The position numbers and the translations under genes are program-made. Of a DNA stretch of 64,000 nt, positions 55,871 through 64,000 are shown piece by piece. Positions within the stretch are counted from its first letter, which is position 1, and each line of letters opens with the position of its first letter. The DNA comes from Candidatus Hydrogenedens sp. (GTDB taxonomy: Bacteria; Hydrogenedentota; Hydrogenedentia; Hydrogenedentales; Hydrogenedentaceae). Below the pieces are notes generated by a model, which was not told the DNA's origin, searched no databases, and saw nothing but the letters and a program-made list of their open reading frames with translations. The stretch is from positions 1 to 64,000 of the forward strand of contig DAOSUS010000007.1 in NCBI GenBank assembly GCA_035378955.1, read 5' to 3'.

Positions 55871-56275
55871 TTATCTTTTAGCAAGTCGTTCTAAGACTTT
55901 GGATGTAATATCTTCTGCAGGAATTTGTTCACCAGTGTTTTGCCAATAATTAAATTCTGCCACAAGGTCGAACTGGCTTTCTTGAGCAACCTCTTGTATT
56001 GTTTTTACTGCCCGTTCACTGGCTTTGCTTAACATTATCCAGTATTTTGCTGTGCCTGCCTCTATTTTCCTTTCTTTAATACCTGTAAATTCTGGTGTTG
56101 CTTGAATAACTTCTTCAAATTTAACCAGACCCGGTTTATTAAATTTGGAGGCAGTTCCCCAAAAGATTTTCTGCTCATCTACCTTATCAGGGGATAAAGA
56201 TAATGGGTCGGCTAACGCCCATACATTACTGCACAGAAGGGCGAGGCTTATTATTAAAGCTGTGCTTATCCGCAT
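55871..56275 (-). CDS. Small exported protein of unknown function
   Basis: The protein is 134 residues and starts after AAAGGAGA. A signal peptide (MRISTALIISLALLCSNVWA) is followed by a helical region with FNKPGLVKFEEVIQATPEF, YWIMLSKASERAVKTIQEVAQES and ITSKVLERLAKR. I do not recognise a family. It is first in a likely operon with the TPR lipoprotein and two secretin-domain proteins, so it may belong to that envelope assembly. Confidence 0.65.
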   Translation of the reverse strand: MRISTALIISLALLCSNVWALADPLSLSPDKVDEQKIFWGTASKFNKPGLVKFEEVIQATPEFTGIKERKIEAGTAKYWIMLSKASERAVKTIQEVAQESQFDLVAEFNYWQNTGEQIPAEDITSKVLERLAKR

Positions 56276-56725
56276 ATTATTCTCCTTTCCTTATGTGCAT
56301 GTTCTTATTTTAAATTTGTTTTACTAATTTACCAATATTAAACTATACTTATTTAATCTTTCTTCATATATAAAAAGTTTCATTTCTTTTGAAAAAAATT
56401 AAAAAATTTTTTTAAAAAATACAATATGTTGAGTATCGTTCTGTTTATAGTATATATATAGTATATCTTAGATTCAAGAAAAAACATAAGAAAGATACAA
56501 ATAAACACAAAAATGGAACATAAGATTTATGACAATATAGTTTTTTCCATTTCCTGTACTTTTCAATAGGACTACTGGAGATAGATGTTTTATCATGTAT
56601 AAGACGAAGTGAAATTCAAGTTATATCTAATAGGATTGTATAATATCATAGTAGATTATTCGTTTAATGATAGTTGTTTGTATTAAAATGGTGATAAATA
56701 TTTTAATATCAAAAAAGGATAAAAT
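56276..56725. other. AT-rich intergenic region between divergent genes
   Basis: A 450-base stretch without a credible gene. It holds an A/T-only segment near 56390-56420 and a repeated TATAGTATA element near 56447-56467, and must contain the promoters of the two divergent flanking genes. I see no convincing -35/-10 pair, riboswitch or RNA gene. Confidence 0.6.
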
Positions 56726-59293
56726 ATGGATTATAAGTTCTGCAGATTTTTTGTTTATGCTTTATTAGTTGGACTATTATTTTGCCTTTCCCCGTTTCCC
56801 TCTTATGGGGATGAAACAGGTGATGAATATTCTGCCTTTCGGTTGTTAAATAAATCAGTTATACCTGGAAAAAATATTTCATTGGAAATTTCTTTTGGTA
56901 ATTTAATGGAAAAAGAAGGAGAATCATTAGTTCCTCTTATATGTGAGATAGAGGCTAAACATAGTTATTCTTATGTTGTTGCCTCTCTTGATATTTCAGA
57001 GGGAAAAGATAAAGAAACTCAAGTTCCTATTAATACTACTCAGACGGTTTCTTTAGTAAAGGGATATAATCGTATTCTATTTCTGTTACCTCTTCGAAAA
57101 TTGAAAGATGGTATCTATTATGGAATTTTGCAGGTTAAATATACCACAGAGGAAAAACCTGCTATTGTTGAGTTCCAGATGGAGAAAATATCTTCTCAGG
57201 GACTGAAAGAGCAATTAAATGTTGTATCTCAAGAGGTTGATAATATTTTATCCTTAATTAAAGATAGAAGGGGTGATAAGGCTGTTGAACTTAGTTTAGT
57301 AAAAAATTTATTATCACAAGCCCAAAATGAATTTAACAATAAACATTGGGAAGATTTGTCAGATACACTGAATATATTGCAAGAGCAAATTTCGAAGGTA
57401 AAAGTTTCGCTTTCGGAAAATAGTGAAACAGTTCCTGCCCAACAAAAAGATAACCTATCTTTATCAATTACTGCTGAAGGCGTATTTTCAGGCAAAAAAC
57501 CTGCAAATGTGATAGGGCTATATTTGAATGAACCAACAATAGATAATGCGAAAATGGTTATAGACTATGCAATTCCTGTGGTAGTTTTCCCAATTACACT
57601 GGATAAATTATTCCCGACGGAGACAGGAGAAGAATTTTTATCCGAAGATATTACAGGAGTATTGAATTATTTATTTGAGAATAAAGTTTATGTTTTAGTT
57701 CAGATGGTTCAGGAACAACTTCCCCCGTGGTTTTATGAAAAGAACCCGGACATACATAAAGATAGTTTTGTAGATTTATCTCAAAGGACTGTGTGGGACT
57801 TAATTGAAAAGGGATATAAGAAAATAATCAATTATTGTAAAGAAAAGCCATTTTTCCTTGGAATGAGTTTAGTAATTGAGCCCAAATTTAAATTTGATGG
57901 AGATTTAGTGCGTCAGTCGTTTATTGAATGGGTTAAGGTCAATTATCCGGACAGACAAACATTAAATCAGGTCTGGCATGCACATTTAGCGAATTATGAT
58001 GAAATCACCATTTGGGATGAGGTCGCTCCTCATTGGAGTTATCAAAATCGAAGAGCCTATCAATACGATTGGCAGAATTTTCATCGCGAAATGATTTCCA
58101 ATTTGTGTAAAGGGGTATTAGAGCAATTCCGCTCATACTCATCCAATATCCCTGTTTCAATTACCTTTCCATCAAAAGTTTTTGAATTAGATGAGACCCA
58201 ATTTACCCCTAACCGTGAACAAATGATTCCTTATCTGGATTTTATTTCTATGAATGTTTCATACAGCACAGAAGATACCGTATATGCTCAAGGATATCCT
58301 GACCCTACAGTAGATATTATCTGGATGCGTTCTGTGTCTAAGGGGAAACCCATTGTTATATCCTGTGCTGATTTAAATTTCAAGGAAGGTATGACAAATT
58401 CTGAGAAATATAAACATACACGAAGTTTCTTATGGGAAATGGTATTAGCAGGGGCACAAATTGTTGCTGTTAATGTTGTAGGGGATTTGAGGGATAATGT
58501 AGAAATATGGAAAGCTATTAACGATACAAACTTTTTGTTTTCTAAAATTAGTTCGGAACTTAGACAATTCCAATTATCAAAATCAACAGTGCGTGTTTTG
58601 TTTAGTGATTCCTCTAAAATTTTAGATGGAGGGGCGCCTCATTTAAAATCGGCAAGGTTTGCTTATGAGGGTAGTTCCTTTGCAGGGTACGATGTATGTT
58701 TTGCAACAGAGAAGGAAATAGAATCGGGGATATTACAGGATACAAAAGTCCTCATTATGCCTCAAACATTATCTCTGGAAGATGATGTTTTCAATATGAT
58801 TACGGATTTTATTCGTAATGGGAGTTATGTGATTCGCGTAGGAACACAGATTCCCTATGACCCCAAAGGAATGTCTCGTCGGGATGTAGTTCAACCTACC
58901 AGTAATACGGTGCTGGTGCGTGGAATGAATCTTCCAACAGAATACCTTCAAGGTATGGATGCCGTAATTTCTAAGAAGGCTTTAGCATCTATTCCGAGAC
59001 CTGTAAACAAAGTCGGATATCCGTTGGAAGGAGTGAAGTCAAGATTTATCCCTACGGAAGATGGAGGAGGGTATTTATATTTGCTTAATTTAAGGAAAGA
59101 GGATGTTCTCTGCCGACTCACAGGATATTTACAGAAAGGTCTTAATTTGATGGACAACACAGAGGTTGAATTTCCAAAAGATTTACAACCCTTAGAATTA
59201 ATGTTTGTAAAATTGGTTCCGCCAAACTATGAGAAAATTGTTCAAACAGAACCATCGCCTACAGAGAAAGTAGAAAAGAAAAAGCATAAATAA
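56726..59293 (+). CDS. Exported GH42-like glycosidase
   Basis: The protein is 855 residues with a signal peptide (about 1-28). An N-terminal beta-rich region and a coiled segment (about 150-230) precede a TIM-barrel region resembling GH42 beta-galactosidases: FSFYE-type VLVQMVQEQLPPWFYEKNPDI, FLGMSLVIEPKFKFDGD, FIEWVKVNYPDRQTLNQVWHA, YQYDWQNFHREMISNL and YLDFISMNVSY. After the barrel, residues about 610-790 resemble the flavodoxin-like A4 trimerisation domain (VLIMPQTLSLEDDVFNMITDFIRNGSYVI). The usual GH42 acid/base N-E pair is not obvious, so the activity is uncertain. AAAAGGATAAA precedes the ATG. Confidence 0.7.
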   Translation: MDYKFCRFFVYALLVGLLFCLSPFPSYGDETGDEYSAFRLLNKSVIPGKNISLEISFGNLMEKEGESLVPLICEIEAKHSYSYVVASLDISEGKDKETQVPINTTQTVSLVKGYNRILFLLPLRKLKDGIYYGILQVKYTTEEKPAIVEFQMEKISSQGLKEQLNVVSQEVDNILSLIKDRRGDKAVELSLVKNLLSQAQNEFNNKHWEDLSDTLNILQEQISKVKVSLSENSETVPAQQKDNLSLSITAEGVFSGKKPANVIGLYLNEPTIDNAKMVIDYAIPVVVFPITLDKLFPTETGEEFLSEDITGVLNYLFENKVYVLVQMVQEQLPPWFYEKNPDIHKDSFVDLSQRTVWDLIEKGYKKIINYCKEKPFFLGMSLVIEPKFKFDGDLVRQSFIEWVKVNYPDRQTLNQVWHAHLANYDEITIWDEVAPHWSYQNRRAYQYDWQNFHREMISNLCKGVLEQFRSYSSNIPVSITFPSKVFELDETQFTPNREQMIPYLDFISMNVSYSTEDTVYAQGYPDPTVDIIWMRSVSKGKPIVISCADLNFKEGMTNSEKYKHTRSFLWEMVLAGAQIVAVNVVGDLRDNVEIWKAINDTNFLFSKISSELRQFQLSKSTVRVLFSDSSKILDGGAPHLKSARFAYEGSSFAGYDVCFATEKEIESGILQDTKVLIMPQTLSLEDDVFNMITDFIRNGSYVIRVGTQIPYDPKGMSRRDVVQPTSNTVLVRGMNLPTEYLQGMDAVISKKALASIPRPVNKVGYPLEGVKSRFIPTEDGGGYLYLLNLRKEDVLCRLTGYLQKGLNLMDNTEVEFPKDLQPLELMFVKLVPPNYEKIVQTEPSPTEKVEKKKHK

Positions 59294-59307
59294 AGGAAAA
59301 AACAGCT

Positions 59308-60273
59308 TTGACAGGAACAGAAACAGGAACTACTTCACCATTCTCTCAAAATGTTATTGCTATAGTGTGGGATTTTGATTTTACATTAACCCCTAAAAAT
59401 ATGCAGGTGCCTCTTTTTACTGCTTACGGAGTAAATGAGGAAAAATTCTGGAAGGAAGTAAATGCTTTACCAGCCTACTATAAAAAGGCAGGGGTGCGGG
59501 TATCCGAAGAAACTGCTTATCTATGGCATATTATTTCTTATATACAGGCAGGGAAATTTCCCGATTTGACCAATCGGAAACTACGAGAATTGGGAAAAAA
59601 GATAGAGTTTTATCCCGGGTTACCCGAGTTTTTTCCAATGATTCAGCAGTTGTTAGAGAGAGAACCTTTTACAGAATATGATTTGAAGGTAGAACATTAT
59701 ATTGTAAGTAGCGGTTTAACAGAGATGATACGCGGGTCAAAGATTGCCCCGTATATTTCAGGGGTATGGGCTTGTGAATTTATAGAAGTGCCGGCAGGTC
59801 CTGATGAGGACTTTTCCCAAAATCCCAAGAGTGGATTAATTAGTCAAGTCGGGTATATTATTGACCACACTACAAAAACGAGGGCTTTATTTGAAATAAA
59901 CAAGGGAGTTAATAAAGTGGAAGGAATTAGTGTTAACGATTCTATTCCCGAAAATGCAAGACGAGTTCCATTCAAAAATATGATTTATGTAGGTGATGGA
60001 CCAAGCGATATCCCTTGTTTTTCTGTAGTGCAAAAACATGGTGGTTTGACTTATGCCGTCTATCCTAAAGGAAATGAATATAAATATCAACAGGTTATTG
60101 ACCTTCTGGAATCAAAGAGAATAGACGCATACGGACCTGCGGATTATCGGGAAGATAGTGAAACTGTTCTCTGGATGCGAAAAAAAGTATTAAGTATTGC
60201 CCAACGGATTATTGATGAAAAGAAAAGTGCTTTATATTCACAAATAAAATCAGGTCCTAAACATACCAGTTAG
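59308..60273 (+). CDS. HAD-superfamily phosphatase
   Basis: The protein is 321 residues; the best start is a TTG after AAAGGAAA. The HAD motifs are IVWDFDFTLTP (motif I, D-x-D-x-T), YIVSSGLTEMI (motif II Ser) and MIYVGDGPSDIPCFS (motif IV). The region between holds the cap. HAD phosphatases act on many phosphorylated metabolites; no specific substrate is visible. It lies 14 bases after the GH42-like gene and ends in a terminator hairpin. Confidence 0.85.
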   Translation: MTGTETGTTSPFSQNVIAIVWDFDFTLTPKNMQVPLFTAYGVNEEKFWKEVNALPAYYKKAGVRVSEETAYLWHIISYIQAGKFPDLTNRKLRELGKKIEFYPGLPEFFPMIQQLLEREPFTEYDLKVEHYIVSSGLTEMIRGSKIAPYISGVWACEFIEVPAGPDEDFSQNPKSGLISQVGYIIDHTTKTRALFEINKGVNKVEGISVNDSIPENARRVPFKNMIYVGDGPSDIPCFSVVQKHGGLTYAVYPKGNEYKYQQVIDLLESKRIDAYGPADYREDSETVLWMRKKVLSIAQRIIDEKKSALYSQIKSGPKHTS

Positions 60274-60306
60274 TAAGTAAGATTTTTCCACTTACTTTGT
60301 TTTTTT
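60272..60306 (+). terminator. Rho-independent terminator after HAD gene
   Basis: AGTAAGT pairs with ACTTACT (7 bp) across an 11-base loop, followed by TTGTTTTTTT. It overlaps the stop codon of the converging radical SAM gene. Confidence 0.65.
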
Positions 60307-61359
60307 ACTCCAAATACCGGGGATAGATGTGTTGCAATAAGGGCATTTCCCGTCAGAGAGTTTATTAGAGTAAATAGAAAATCCTATTCGTTCGATAAGT
60401 AATTCATTGCAATGGGGGCAGTATGTATTTTCCATTGTTTTAACGGAACCAGGACGGTTACCCACATAAACAAAGTGTAATCCTGCTTCTTTTGCTATTT
60501 TATAGGCTTTTTCTAATTGATATGTGCTGGTAGGGAAACTGTCATTCATTTTGTAATTAGGATAAAAACCTGTTACATGCCATGGAATATTGGGATTTGT
60601 TTTTGCTATGAATTTTGTTAATTCATGTAGTTCTTCATCACTATCATTGAAACCCGGAACTAACAGGGTAACTATTTCTACCCAATAGTCTAATTCCATA
60701 AGTTTTTCAATGGTTGAGCATACAACCGAAAGTTTTCCACCTAATTTGTCATAATTTTTTTGCTGGAAGGTTTTCAGATCTACCTTGAATAATTGCATAA
60801 CCGGTCGTAAAAATTTTAATACCCTTTCAGAAGCATGTCCATTGCTCACATATCCGCAAATAATCCCTTTTTCTTTTGCCAGAGAAAAAATTTCGTAAGC
60901 CCAATCGCTTGTTATAAGAGGTTCGTTGTAAGTGCTAACCATTACCGGACAATGATGTTTTAATGCGAGTTCTACTATAGTGGTTGATGAGATAGGTTCA
61001 AAACGAATAAGTGAATTAGGGTCGCGGAGGGTTTGACTGCTTAACCAGTTTTGGCAAAAGGGACAGTGAAAATTGCATCCTAACATGCCAAAGGAAAGAG
61101 CCGTTTCACCCGGGAGCACATGAAAAAAAGGTTTTTTTTCGATGGGGTCAATGGCCAGACCTGCTACATAATTGTAAGGGGCATAAAGGACACCCTCTTT
61201 ATTAAATCTTAATTTGCAGATACCTGTTTTCCCCGGAGAAATAAGGCATTGATGTCCACAGGAATAACAACGGACTTTGTCCTTTTCCAATTGCTCATAG
61301 AGTTCCTGATGGGCTGGTCTTGAATATTGCTCTTTTAATATCTGTTCAGCATTTTCCAT
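60292..61359 (-). CDS. AmmeMemoRadiSam-type radical SAM enzyme
   Basis: The protein is 355 residues. An N-terminal cysteine cluster (CYSCGHQC...GKTGIC) precedes the radical SAM motif CNFHCPFCQNW (C-x3-C-x2-C). Typical segments are YNYVAGLAIDPIEKKPFFH, PGETALSFGMLGCNF, STYNEPLI, YVSNGHASERVL and the C-terminal CPHCNEL with CPYCNTSIPG. The family occurs with AMMECR1 and Memo genes, which are not in this window; its reaction is unknown. It is followed upstream by a ferredoxin gene, a likely electron donor. Confidence 0.9.
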   Translation of the reverse strand: MENAEQILKEQYSRPAHQELYEQLEKDKVRCYSCGHQCLISPGKTGICKLRFNKEGVLYAPYNYVAGLAIDPIEKKPFFHVLPGETALSFGMLGCNFHCPFCQNWLSSQTLRDPNSLIRFEPISSTTIVELALKHHCPVMVSTYNEPLITSDWAYEIFSLAKEKGIICGYVSNGHASERVLKFLRPVMQLFKVDLKTFQQKNYDKLGGKLSVVCSTIEKLMELDYWVEIVTLLVPGFNDSDEELHELTKFIAKTNPNIPWHVTGFYPNYKMNDSFPTSTYQLEKAYKIAKEAGLHFVYVGNRPGSVKTMENTYCPHCNELLIERIGFSIYSNKLSDGKCPYCNTSIPGIWSKKTK

Positions 61360-61396
61360 AGTTATCTATTCAAATATGTAAATTTTATCTTACTAA

Positions 61397-61744
61397 TTAT
61401 TGTATATCTCCTATGCCAGGGGTTTCATCAAAAAAAACAAATTTTTCTTCTATTTTTGAATATTCTGTCGATTCGGGAAGAGGTTCTTTAGGAATAGTTA
61501 TTACAGGCCAAATTTTGGAATATCTTGCATTAAGAGAAATATAATGTTTCCATTTATCAGGGACATTCTTTTCAGGATATATTGCATGAACGGGACAAGG
61601 GTCAACACATGCTCCACAATCAATACAATCATCGGGGTCTATTACCAGCATATTTGCCCCTTCATGAAAACAGATAACAGGACAGTTACGGAGGCATTCT
61701 GTATATTTGCATTTAATACACGGTTCGGTTACGACATAAGCCAT
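61397..61744 (-). CDS. fdxA: FdxA-type ferredoxin, 3Fe-4S and 4Fe-4S
   Basis: The protein is 115 residues. The N-terminus MAYVVTEPCIKCKYTECLRNCPV and DPDDCIDCGACVDPCPVHAIYPE match the seven-iron ferredoxins of the FdxA family, including VPDKWKHYI after the second cluster. It carries low-potential electrons in the cytoplasm. Located 37 bases upstream of the radical SAM gene on the same strand, it could supply electrons to that enzyme. Confidence 0.92.
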   Translation of the reverse strand: MAYVVTEPCIKCKYTECLRNCPVICFHEGANMLVIDPDDCIDCGACVDPCPVHAIYPEKNVPDKWKHYISLNARYSKIWPVITIPKEPLPESTEYSKIEEKFVFFDETPGIGDIQ

Positions 61745-61824
61745 ATCAATCCCTTTATTTTTATGATATATTATATAACGGTTTATTATTCATTTGAACA
61801 AGAAATAAAGGAAAGGAAAGGGAT

Positions 61825-62241
61825 ATGGTGTTTCAGAAAAATCATGTAGTAGAAACGAAAAAGTATGGTCAGATGACAGACCTAACACCATGGGTACAAT
61901 TGGCTGTAGAGGAGTCCCAATTAAGAAATGGAATAGTAAATGTGTTTAATGTGGGGAGCACAGCCTGTATTGGAACAATAGAATTTGAGCCGGGATTGAT
62001 GGAAGATTTGCCGGAACAACTTTCGCGATTATTTCCACCGGGGCGTCATTATGCTCATGAACAAACATGGCATGATGGGAATGGACATTCTCATTTGCAA
62101 GCAACTTTAATGGGTCCCGGAATTACAGTTCCATTTAAAGATAAAAAACTTGTATTAGGAGTATGGCAGCAGATATTTCATCTGGAATGTGATATAAAGC
62201 CTCGAAAAAGGGATATTGTGATTACAGTAATGGGTGAGTAG
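61825..62241 (+). CDS. YjbQ family protein (UPF0047)
   Basis: The protein is 138 residues. The conserved features are GIVNVFNVGSTACIGTIEFEPG, HDGNGHSHLQATLMGPGITVPF and LGVWQQIFHLECD, which include the family's His/Asp metal-site residues. Some members have secondary thiamin-phosphate synthase activity; the main role is unknown. It is divergent from fdxA and is followed by a tRNA gene. Confidence 0.9.
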   Translation: MVFQKNHVVETKKYGQMTDLTPWVQLAVEESQLRNGIVNVFNVGSTACIGTIEFEPGLMEDLPEQLSRLFPPGRHYAHEQTWHDGNGHSHLQATLMGPGITVPFKDKKLVLGVWQQIFHLECDIKPRKRDIVITVMGE

Positions 62242-62279
62242 TTTTGGGATAAGAAGACGAATAGATATAAAAATGTTTA

Positions 62280-62309
62280 TTGTCCCTATACATTTCTTTT
62301 TTATATAAT
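62280..62309 (+). promoter_or_regulatory. Promoter of the tRNA-Arg gene
   Basis: TTGTCC (62280-62285), an 18-base spacer and a consensus TATAAT (62304-62309). The mature tRNA begins 12 bases after the -10 element. Confidence 0.7.
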
Positions 62310-62320
62310 TTTAACCTGTC

Positions 62321-62395
62321 GCCCCGATAGTTCAGTGGATAGAACAAGTCCCTCCTAAGGATTAGACCCGCGTTCGATTCGCGGTCGGGGCGCCA
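62321..62395 (+). tRNA. tRNA-Arg (anticodon CCU), with encoded CCA
   Basis: A full cloverleaf fits by eye: acceptor GCCCCGA/TCGGGGC, D stem GTTC/GAAC, anticodon stem AGTCC/GGATT with loop CTCCTAA (anticodon CCT, reads AGG), T stem CCGCG/CGCGG with loop TTCGATT, G discriminator and encoded CCA. A run of T residues follows directly and can act as terminator. Confidence 0.95.
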
Positions 62396-62482
62396 TTTTT
62401 TTTTGGGGGAAGGTATGATTATTTATTTCTTCCAAGCAAAATGGTATGATAATAGTAAAAATTTTACGAAGGAGGAAGTGTC

Positions 62483-63586
62483 GTGGGATTTTCCGTAGGA
62501 ATTGTAGGCTTACCTAATGTAGGTAAAAGTACTTTGTTTAATGCTTTAACACAAAGTAAACATGCGCAGGTAGCCAATTATCCTTTTTGCACGATAGAGC
62601 CCAACCATGCGGTTGTAAAAGTTCCTGACGAGAATTTGGAACATTTATCTGCCTTGATTAAGCCTAAACAGACTATTCATGCAACGATAGATTTTGTAGA
62701 TATTGCAGGATTGGTAAAAGGGTCCCATAAAGGGGAAGGGCTTGGAAATCAGTTCTTATCCCATATTCGAGAGACGGACGCTTTAGTCCATATTGTTCGT
62801 TGTTTTGAAGATGAAAATATAGTCCATATTAATGGTAAGGTGAATCCAATTGAAGATATAGAAATTATTAATATAGAACTGGTTTTTGCAGATTTACAAC
62901 AACTGGAACGAAAAATTGAAAAGTTACATAAAAATATTAAGGGTGATAAAAAATTACAGCCCTTGTTGGAATTATGTGAAAGGTTAAAACAACATTTCGA
63001 AAAAGGATTTCCAGCACGAACTTTTGCGGAAAGAGATAGTGAATTATTTCAGGAACTGAATGAAGAAATGCGGTTTACGACTGGAAAAAAGATAATTTAT
63101 GTGGCTAATGTGGATGAAAAAGGACTGGAACACGAACCCCCTGTAATAAATGAAATTCGGCAACTGGCGGAAAAAGAAGGGACGGAAGTTGTTAAAGTTT
63201 GTGCTCAATTAGAAATGGACCTAGCAGAAATGAGTGAAGAGGAAAGAAAAGAATTATTAGCTATGGATGGGGCTATGGAATCAGCCTTAGAACAGGTTGT
63301 TCATGCAGGTTATCGTCTATTGAATCTGGTAACTTTTTATACAATGGCACCACCGAAGGAGATACGGGCATGGGCTATTAAAGAGGGCACGCATGTTGTA
63401 AAGGCAGCAGGAATGATACATACCGATTTTGAAAAACACTTTGTGTGTGCAGAAGTAATCCCTGTAAAAGAATTTCTGGCACATGGTTCTGAAGCAGGAG
63501 CCCGACAAGCCGGTGCCTGGCGTATTGAAGGTAAAGATTATATTGTTAAGGATGGAGATTGTATATACATAAAAGCAAACGCCTAA
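62483..63586 (+). CDS. ychF: Ribosome-binding ATPase YchF
   Basis: The protein is 367 residues and starts with GTG after AAGGAGGA. The G1 loop GIVGLPNVGKSTLFNALT, FVDIAGLVKGSHKGEGLGNQFLSHIRETDALVH and VANVDEKG (the altered NKxD-like motif that gives ATP preference) are YchF-type, as is the C-terminal TGS domain (LLNLVTFYTMAPPKEIRAW...SEAGARQAGAWRIEGKDYIV). It is an Obg-related ATPase that binds ribosomes and takes part in translation and stress responses. Confidence 0.95.
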   Translation: MGFSVGIVGLPNVGKSTLFNALTQSKHAQVANYPFCTIEPNHAVVKVPDENLEHLSALIKPKQTIHATIDFVDIAGLVKGSHKGEGLGNQFLSHIRETDALVHIVRCFEDENIVHINGKVNPIEDIEIINIELVFADLQQLERKIEKLHKNIKGDKKLQPLLELCERLKQHFEKGFPARTFAERDSELFQELNEEMRFTTGKKIIYVANVDEKGLEHEPPVINEIRQLAEKEGTEVVKVCAQLEMDLAEMSEEERKELLAMDGAMESALEQVVHAGYRLLNLVTFYTMAPPKEIRAWAIKEGTHVVKAAGMIHTDFEKHFVCAEVIPVKEFLAHGSEAGARQAGAWRIEGKDYIVKDGDCIYIKANA

Positions 63587-63629
63587 AAATTTAATTTGCA
63601 ATAAAAATTATCAAAAAGGAGAGATGATT

Positions 63630-64000
63630 ATGAAATTCACACTACTTACCCAAGCACTGGTTATAACTACTGCCTGTTTGTTTTTCGTTTCCTGTGGAGG
63701 TGAAGATGTCAATAAGAACGGAGGAACAAAAAAGGTTGTTTCTCAGCAACAAAATGTAGTTAAAGAAGCTCCAAAAACATCGGAACAGGAAAAACAATAT
63801 CTGGTTCAAGTATCCCAGTATCCTTTGCCGGGTGACCCAATAGAAAAAAAGTTTATTTTAACCTTTGACAGAAATATACATTTTCCACCTGAAGTCCCAG
63901 TTGATGAATATATTAAAACCGAGCCGCCCTTGAAAGGGATTACAGAATGTGTAGATAACAAAATCATTTTTGATATATTGCAGGTTATCCCCAAAGATGT
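63630..64000 (+). CDS. Lipoprotein, N-terminal part (possibly alpha-2-macroglobulin-like)
   Basis: The gene runs past the window end. The ATG at 63630 is preceded by AAGGAGA; an ATG six bases upstream is too close. A signal peptide ends in a lipobox (FVSCGG, Cys22). After a Lys/Gln/Ser-rich linker, residues about 55-123 (SQYPLPGDPIEKKFILTFDR...PPLKGITECVDNKIIFDI) resemble the first macroglobulin-like domain of bacterial alpha-2-macroglobulins, in which a strand binding F.R is followed by P-P-x-x-G. Only 123 codons are visible, so the assignment is tentative. Confidence 0.5.
   Translation, partial: MKFTLLTQALVITTACLFFVSCGGEDVNKNGGTKKVVSQQQNVVKEAPKTSEQEKQYLVQVSQYPLPGDPIEKKFILTFDRNIHFPPEVPVDEYIKTEPPLKGITECVDNKIIFDILQVIPKD

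Overview
The window is about 64 kb of AT-rich bacterial DNA packed with genes on both strands. It has one tRNA gene and no rRNA, CRISPR array, insertion sequence or phage gene that I can see. The cell envelope is Gram-negative: Lnt, secretin-domain proteins and several lipoproteins are present, and MurE has the DNPR motif of the meso-diaminopimelate-adding type. DUF1559 pseudopilins, Tat-exported Gfo/Idh/MocA and TIM-barrel proteins, several exported glycan-active enzymes, and secreted proteins with (T)PEG/GEGEG linkers together suggest a PVC-like or Hydrogenedentes-like lineage, probably a metagenome-assembled genome. That placement is inference from gene style, not from a marker comparison.

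Layout. 1-3.8 kb: the end of a secreted PASTA-repeat protein, an interrupted exported metalloprotease and a glycosyltransferase. 3.8-8.5 kb: an unusual fusion protein (MshEN c-di-GMP-type domain, long helical linker, DnaA-like AAA+ domain lacking the DNA-binding domain IV), followed by a PilB/GspE assembly ATPase whose frame is cut by a TGA. 8.5-19.9 kb: a lipoprotein, scpA-yraN, a sialidase-like protein, a nitroreductase, an interrupted GH38 mannosidase behind a GntR regulator, a pseudopilin with a clear promoter and operator, an FAH-family enzyme and two Tat-exported sugar-metabolism-type proteins. 20-32.2 kb: a dcw cluster (mraZ, STAS gene, rsmH, ftsL-like, ftsI-like PBP with PASTA, murE, murF, mraY, murD, ftsW) without murG, murC, ftsQ, ftsA or ftsZ, followed by queA and a tandem-duplicated QueD. 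33.9-40 kb: a NapH/NapG-like polyferredoxin with a DUF362 partner, a frameshifted alpha/beta hydrolase and a large exported protein. 40-42.6 kb: a bacterial NrpR-like repressor divergent from NADP-type gdhA, with matching palindromes between them. 42.7-49.1 kb: bifunctional nuclease, tadA, SprT-like protein, ECF sigma and a large anti-sigma/TPR protein, citrate synthase. 49.2-56.3 kb: murJ, lnt, two short secretins, a TPR lipoprotein and a small exported protein. 56.7-64 kb: GH42-like enzyme, HAD phosphatase, AmmeMemoRadiSam-type radical SAM enzyme, FdxA ferredoxin, YjbQ, tRNA-Arg(CCU), ychF and the start of a lipoprotein.

How the genes fit together. The cell-wall genes run from cytoplasmic precursor synthesis (murE, murF, murD) through lipid I (mraY) to septal synthesis (ftsW and the PBP), with murJ elsewhere. 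PilB/GspE, the DnaA-like fusion, the pseudopilin and the secretin operon are scattered parts of a type IV pilus or type II secretion apparatus. The nrpR-gdhA pair looks like a self-contained nitrogen-control module. Four genes (metalloprotease, gspE, GH38, alpha/beta hydrolase) are each broken by one base-level lesion, involving TAA, TGA, TAG and a poly-A frameshift. This argues for pseudogenisation or consensus errors rather than codon reassignment.
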